NCBI GenBank assembly: GCA_038496675.1
Contig: CM076662.1
Span: forward strand, 21,608,118-21,672,117
Direction: 5' to 3'
DNA: 64,000 bases
DNA from: Rachycentron canadum
Taxonomy: Eukaryota; Chordata; Actinopteri; Carangiformes; Rachycentridae
Notes under the pieces: model-generated
Seen by the model: only the letters and a program-made list of their open reading frames with translations
Told to the model about the DNA's origin: nothing
The model's database searches: none
Translations under genes and position numbers: made by a program
Part shown: in pieces, positions 27,501 to 35,700 of the stretch
How the letters are laid out: each line of letters begins with the position of its first letter
How positions within the stretch are numbered: position 1 is the first letter of the stretch

Positions 27501-30500
27501 AACTACAACTGACACTTCAACTCCTTTCCATGCTTCATATCCATCTGACAACTTTCTGCACTGAAACTGCAACAAATTCTCACATTTCGAACTTCACTTC
27601 AAGTCCTTTAACCACACCGATTAAAAGACGTGTAAACTGTTTCCAGTGTTTAGCTGTAATTTTTTTTTTAACCAAAACAAAAAAAAACATTTGGCCACTG
27701 AAGTTTCAGAGTCAACCCCAGTAAATTTCCTCTGCTAAGAAAACTGTCAAATCCAGCTCCAGAGAGAGATGACTGACATTAGATCTGAATGAGACTTTCA
27801 CTAATACTGAATCATTGCACAAGTGCATAAGCTTAGTGTTTATGACTCAGTATTTGTGTTTTTAACTAAACAAACCAGGTTGAATGGGAAGTCGAATCGT
27901 ACCTCACCACGATGCTACACAAATGTATCCTACATTTCCTAACAGACAATCCTCATCAATCATGCCGTACTGCTGCCTCATCTGCCAGCGAGTCTCCTCA
28001 GTCCAACAGCATCTGAATGGAGCCGAGACGCTGCTACAGTCGGACGGGGACCAGGCCCACACAGCCCTGCTGCCAGCTGGACATACTCACAGGATCAAAG
28101 CAGCAGTTCAGCATGCACGTCTCACAGGCTAACAGGCTGTAACCCAGAGCCGTAGTCAAAGCCAGAGTTTCATTGAAGTCCTGAGGCAAAGCGGGCCAGG
28201 CGCTTCCCGTCGGTGGAGGTATCAGGCTCCACTGCATCCAATCCATGATTAACATACATAAACAGAGTCTAAGTATCTCCACACGCAGACAGAGGAAGAC
28301 TCCGGGCCAGCATTGTATGCCTTAAGTCACAACCAAGGCTCCTTGAAGTGAAGCCGCCACCACCACCCTTCTCTACACCATCCTCGTCAAATTACAGCCA
28401 CGCTCTGTCTGGCCCCTCTGATCCGAGCCGCTGGGTTGATTCAACAAATCTGATGACAGCGCTGAGGCTCGGCCACCCTGGTGGGCTAGGCTGACGTTGC
28501 AGAAGCTGACTGGCTGGTCTAGCTCCGGTTCAGCAGCCGTCTCTGCTTTTGCTTTGTCGCTGCTGCACTGAGTCATTCTCCGGCAAAATGCTGGAGCTGC
28601 GCAGGGAGTGTTGAGTTGCACACCTGAGCTCAAGCGGAGCCTGTTCCAGTGATCCACGTGTTTAAATTAACCCTGAAGCAGTGCTCAAATTAAATCAGCC
28701 CTCTTGAGCCTTGGTTTTAATACAGCATTCTGCTAACGAGCCGCGTTGCTGAGGAAAAACCTGTTTCTTATTTGAGAGGTAGCGAGTTGAAAGAAGGACA
28801 GAATAAAGAAAAGAGGGGGAAAAAAAGCCTGACTTGGTACAACATAACCAGGAAGCGTCCCTGGGTCGTATTTCACAAATCCTGCACTACAAGATCATTC
28901 AGGATGTGTCTGGCCAGACAGACACCCCCCCCCACCCCCGCCTGTGCTAATAATCCAGCCTTGCACTAATGTAAAACTCCCACTCCTGTCCGAGCTGGCT
29001 GCCATAGAAACTGCTGCTGACATCAATGGATGTGTACGTTGTGGGCACCGCTTGACCTTTCAAAAATTTTTAAATGTTCCCTTGCTTCTCGGAGGAGGGA
29101 AAGGTTAGCTGCTTCCCTGATTGAGGGTGTATTTTGGGAGGAGACGAGAGGACATGATTCATCATGGGCCGCGGACAGAGACAAGTTATTGTTGGTGTCA
29201 CCGGAGGGCAGCCTGCGTAGCGCTGGGTTTTTATTGCTGTGCCTCTCTGATGGAGGCGAGCTCACAGCAGCAGACAAGAAAACAGAGACAGCAGACATGC
29301 GAGAGTCCTTCAGGGAAGAAAACAAAAACAGCTGAATTTGGACTTATCTGTCCATCTGCAGACCTGAGGCTGCTCTTCCCTCTCTGACAGCTACAGAGCT
29401 GGAGCAGACAGTGGACCAGAGGAGTGCTGAGCACTCAGGACTCAAATGCATCGCAACCACTGCTGTAAGATGCTTCATCCTGGCCAACCAATACTACACA
29501 GCTAGGTAATATGACAGCAGCAGAACAAGTTTATTGTGATGAAGTATCTGCACTTCAGTTTTTCTCTATATAAGACAACATTCAATCCTTGTGTCAACCC
29601 TCCATGACGTTACACATTGGTTTGTGAGCTGCTGTTTTGAAGCCTCCAGTTCTTTGAAACCAGAAGAAACCATATTTGGAGGAGAAGGTGGAGCTGAGGA
29701 GGAGTGAGGGGTGGAGCTGACCTGCTCTGTACTCTATCCTGATTGGGTGGTACAGTCTGTCAATCACACTGTAGCCACGCCCCCTAATTCATCCTCTGTT
29801 TTATGGTCTATTTTCCTCTAAATGGACCATCATTTTAAAAAAAATTAACATCATGTTGTATTGAAGACATGAAACTAGAGACTGAGACCATAAACTCATT
29901 AGGAAAACGTTTACTGAGCTAATAAATCAGGAAGTAGGGACATTTCCTCCATACAGTCTAAAGGTAGATGTTAAAGGTCCATACAGTCTAAAGGTAGACC
30001 TCCATGTGGTCTTTGATTATAAAGCAGGTCCAGGTTCTATATTAATACAGTGAAAGTATCAAAAGTCTCAGTCTCAGAGAAAAGCTCACAGTCTATATTC
30101 TAGTCTACAGAAACTGAACCTTAATACCAGCCATCAGGACTTCTGGACCTTTGTGATGTCACAAAAAAGCAGTCACCTCCTCAGCCACGCCCCCAACCTC
30201 AGCCCACCTGGACCCACCATCCAACCTTGGAGGATTTGGTTTCTTTGAGCGTTTTATCTAAAATCTGCTGTATTTTTATTGGATGACTCAACAGTTTTGA
30301 CTTGTTCCTAGAGCTCAGAGCTCAACCTGAGAGAGGAGGTGTAAAACTACACCGAGATGGTTTTTGGTTCCTAAAATCACAAATATATCTTCTTGTGGAT
30401 ATAAACACTGCAAAATAAAACACTGGTGACATTAAAATGTGGACCTTTAAAAGAGTTAAATTTGCTTATTTTATGTAATATATCTATATACAGTTAATTG

Positions 30501-32710
30501 ATTGGCTTATACCAGCCTTTACTACTGAGGTGTGACTCAATTAGAAACTTCAGGGTGAGTGAGATGCACAGTCTTTGACTTTGACCATCTTAGTATGTTT
30601 GCATGCTATTACATGCTACACATTTTAAGATGTTCAAAATTCGCTCATGATATAATTATAGACTAAGAAAACCAAGTCTGATTTCCTACACTGAAAATCA
30701 TTCACACAATTTGTTTGGTAAATGAACATGTGGAATAATAATATACAACAGTGAAATAATAATCCCTGTGTAGTGGTTTAATGTCAGTCGGATCTAACAT
30801 CAGCAGCTCCATGGATGGAAGCTGAACTACTTTTAAGGAAATAACAAACAACTTTTCAGTTTTTAAAATCACCTCATTTCACCGAGTTGAAGCTGAAATG
30901 AATGAAACTAAGCATTTTGTTTCCCTCACCTCCATATTTGATTAGTTTTGGATTCAAACACACACAGCTCAGTTTTATGCACTTTAACTCAACTGCTGCT
31001 CAGCTGTCACAGCAACAGTCCTACATGAGATGAGGATCTGGTCCCAGTTGAAATCCCCGTTTCTTTACAGCTTTCATCTGTAACTGATTAGATTTTATGC
31101 CCGGGGCTATAAATAGTTCATGTTCAATGACTGATCTGTTTCGACCACATATGTGCGAGGCTATATGATGTGTCACTACATCTCTGTGTGTACGCAAGTG
31201 CGTGAATAAGGAATGAGGTTAAAATCACAAGGGTTTGGTGGCACCACATGGTTTGTGTTACTACGGCACCAGTTTGATTTGGGATGAAAATTTTGATTAT
31301 TTAGATAAATGAAGTAGATTTCTATACAACTTAAATTAACTGTATTATGACAAATCACAATTATAACTCTTATGTCTTATTTTATTATTCCTATTTCAAG
31401 GTTTACCAAGTGCTCTTAGTAAAATGAAAAGTCGTATTACCAAGTTAAATGCTCCATAATTAATATTTGTGTAATGTCAGTCTTCTACAGAGATGCAGAA
31501 TGAGTGTGCAGCCTTAGCAACAGGTTCTTATATCAAAATTTTGAGGAAGTGACTTATAATCTGTATGTGGGATGTTTCAAATTGACTTCCTGTGTTTTAC
31601 AGTTTACTAAAATTGCACATTTAGGCAGTTTTGTTGACAGGATTAAACATTTTTTTACATGTGAAGCAGCAAACAAAAAATTAAAATGTGCACGTACAGA
31701 TGACCTGGACTGAACTACAACTTCTGCACAGACGACTTCTTTGTTGTTTTTTTTTTAATATATATATACACAGTACTGTGCAGAAGTCTTAGGCCACCCT
31801 TAAATTTGTTGCCATAATGACAACCAGAAAATACAGGAAATGTGTAGCAGTAATAAAAAACAGAAAGAAAAAAAAATCTGTAAAAACAGCTTCTATTGGC
31901 TGAAGTGGTGAGTATTCAGTGTGACCTCCTCTTACACCTGGCTCTTAAACCTAAAGGGAATGGAGCCCTAATTAATGTCATTACTAACACCTGTATTTGA
32001 TTATTTCATGTCAATAATGATGCTGTGAAAAAGGTCCATTACACCAGGTTTGAGCAGGACATGCTTAAGCATTACATACATGTGTTGTACGAGGTTAACT
32101 CATTGGAAGCTGCTAATATGTATAAGACCAGCTTTCAATCACCTTATTTCAAAAGGCTAAAGATCACAAAACTGGACAGAAATAAAATAATAAGTTTGCA
32201 TCAGCAAGGCCACTCTCAAAGGGGAATCAGCAAACAAACTGGATACTCAAGATGTGCTATTCAAGCTGTTCTAAAGAAATTTAAAGAATCATGAGAGGAC
32301 AAAGACAAAAAAAAAAAAAAAAAAAAAAGGACTGGGAGGAAAAGAAAACTCGATGAGAAGTTTCTTTCTTGAGAGAAGAAGAAGTCCGGCAAGGACCTGG
32401 CTCAGCATCTGGCAGCTTCATCAGGATGAAGCCAAATTGACCTTCTACAGTCAGAAGCTTTGTGGAAGGGAAGCAGCCAAGAAACCTTTACAGAAGGGGA
32501 ACTGGGTGAAAAGGCTAAAATATTCTAAAGCTCACAAAGATTGGAGTAATAAGTAAGAGTATTATGGACTGATGAATCCAAGTCTGAAGTATCCAGTTTG
32601 TTTGATGATTTTCCTTTGAGAGTGGCCTTGATGATGCTAAATTAGAAAGTCTTTCAAATTCTGTCATCTTTGGCATTTTGAATGGAATGATGTGAAGTTG
32701 GTCTTCAATG

Positions 32711-32750
<40 letters not shown>

Positions 32751-35700
32751 ACGAACTTTGCTCAGACGTCCTGAACCAACCTCAGAGGCAGTATTTTGGT
32801 TCCTTGGCCGCTTTTCCCACCACTAATCGGGCCTGTAATGAGACCTACAGCCTGAGGCATGAGCCCACTGGACTCCATCGGGGGAAGAGTTCCCCCTTCC
32901 TGCTCACTGCCAATCTTCTTTCCAATCTCGAGCGTGTGTAAATGAGAGCGGAAAAACACGGCAGGCTCTTTCCATTTCCTAATTTTGGAGCTCTCAGGAA
33001 AAATAACTTTATCTTCGCCTGAAGGCCACCCGCTTACTTCTCACCCATTTCCTCAGTCTCACATTCTTTCCCATTCGAAGGGATTTGATTGAAACCCATC
33101 AGGGAAACATGATGACACATCCCCGGGTTTGCTTAGCGACAGACACAGGTTCACTTTCTCAATACAATTCAATTCCCTGGGTTTCCTCTTTATTGCAGCA
33201 GCAGCAGCAGCCAATGCTTCACTGCACTGAGGGAATTACCAACTCAGCTAGAGAGAGAAAGCATTACGTTTAAGTGACAGTAACAAAAACAACACACAAA
33301 GACGTCTGATCTCTGATCCAAGGAAGAATAAATTAAGCTGCTGGAGGCTGAACTGGAAACATGAGTGAGACCAGAACAGGAATCTGAGCACTGCCCTCCT
33401 TGAGCCACAGTGGTGGTGCCAAATACTGCTCAAGTAAAACAGATTTTCAATCAAAACCAAAAGCCTGGTGACGCCAGCAGCCACCACACCAGAGCAGTGG
33501 GAGAAACACTGTGCTGGGAGACAGCGTGACACAGCTGGTGGAGGAGTAGGAAACTTATGTTTCTAATTCAGATCAGACCACGACTACAACTCTACCACCT
33601 TTAATGTCAGTTCTGAGGAAACAAAGATATCTCAACAGTAGCTGGTTAGGAGGAAGTCTACCAGTATTTGGCCAGAGGCCGGTGTAACGTACCACCCTGG
33701 CGACCACATTTAGCCCAGACAGTCTTTGCAAAAAAAAAGTGTCACATGTGTTACCATCAATCAAACTTGCAGGGCTGTGCAGCACCAAGAGAGAATCATG
33801 AGCTACACAGGCTGCAGGGACGGCATGCAGGGAGTTCTGTAAGAGGAAAACACACAGCCATTATCACTTTAGCATGACCCCCCCCCCCCGCGAAACCTAA
33901 GATTGTTTTTGTTTCATCTTTACTTCCTGAATCAACAGGCTTTTGGCACCGTCGGCACATTTCTTAGCTAAATGTGCCTTATTCTCTTCCCAGGACAGGT
34001 TTGGGTAGACAGATACCATGGTGTAAAAACGATGAGTGGCTTTGGGGCTCACTTTTTAATGATTCTGAGCCATAGGAAGTCATGTTATATTAGGTACAAC
34101 CTCTCCCTTTGATCACCTAGGATTAATTTCTGAATAAAGTCTAAATCTGGTTGATGATTATTATGCGACAAGCATCTTTTTATATAATTTCCAATGTTTT
34201 AATGCATCCTTGAATGATTTGTCTTCTCTGGTTATGTACTGTTCAATATTTTCATAGAAAAGCAGCCAACTAAAGATCTAGTAACATTAAAGTCCATTAA
34301 ATACAGTCAAATCTTTATTCCTGTTAACCACCATCTACTCTCTCTGTGCAGTACATGTACTGCACACACCATCACTCAAGTTGAGGTGATGGCAGTTGCT
34401 TCAGTTGTCAGCTGCTTGTAGAGCCAAGGTCAATGGGATCAATCCTGTATTTTTCTGATCTCAGAGTGAGGAGAAGTTGCTCTGAGTTTATTGTAGTGAC
34501 AGAATAAAGACAGAGAGACATGGACAATAAGATATTTAGAGCATTAGAGGCTTTGGAGCTGATTTTTCATCATTACTTCTCCAAAGAATGAGCAGAACTC
34601 AGATCAGATAAAGAGAGAAACTTCAAATCAGCTCTAGAACAACACAAACACATGTGTGGAACTTCCTGTGGTAAAGTTTTCTTTGGTTATTCTGGTTTAC
34701 AGTTTTATGTTTTTAAAATCAAGAAAAAAAGAAAAAAAAAAATCAGTTTTTAGTTTCCTCTTGTTCTCTGAGCTACTATCCCCTATTACAGTGAAACTTT
34801 ATAGAGTCACATATATAATTAGGTTGAGCTGATTCTGAATATGTGGAGACTTGGGGACATTTTTAAAAATGCTTTATAAAATTTTTTGGCTCTAAAGGGG
34901 TTAAACAGTCAAAACGTTACTGTGACAGTCCTGTAAAAAAAAAAAAAAAAGAAAGCACATCATTCTGGTGGTTTTGGGAGCATCATTAAATATCTTGGTG
35001 AATTTGACTTCAGTACTTAGTTGCGTGTGCAATATTTCCTACGGACTCACCGTTTGTCCAATCCAAACAATGAAACACTTAAAAAGACAATTTCCACTCA
35101 AGCCCACGTTTTTGAGAAAATTGCAAAAACATATACTTATATTATTAGAACGCCACCTTTTGGACAGTTAATTTTTTTGTTTAGATTCTTTTTGTTTTCC
35201 CAGTAGTTTTCTGCACAAACAATTGTAGACTTTAAATAAAACATAATAATATAATATATAAATATAATATAATGTTATAATAATAATAATAATAATAATG
35301 AGAACAAACAGATTTGTCACATCCAAGTGTACATGTAGAAATCTGCAGTTTGGTCTCAGTCTATCTGACCAAAAACAGAAAAAATAACAGAATAAAATCC
35401 ATGATCCATCCAAATTCACTGAGTAAAAAATGCCCATGTTTAATGACAATTGACTCTAATGCCTCACTTCATTTGTTAATAGAGTTTGTCTTATCATAAA
35501 CACAACAAGTCCATTTTTTTCTCTCATTGAATAAGGTGGGGGAGTGGGAGTGGGGGGTCTGCAGCAGGTGGGGTCACAAGATTCAGTCAGTTATATATTA
35601 GCAGCTTCATTTACAGTGTAGCCGCCCAGAAAGTAAATGTCAGACATGCCCTCTGCACCTGGTCTTCTACTAAAAGCTGCTTATTCTGAGGCGTGATTGC

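Noticed and set aside
29023..29335. Overlapping 100-codon frames on both strands
   Set aside because: Mutually antisense, no recognised protein, no splice context.
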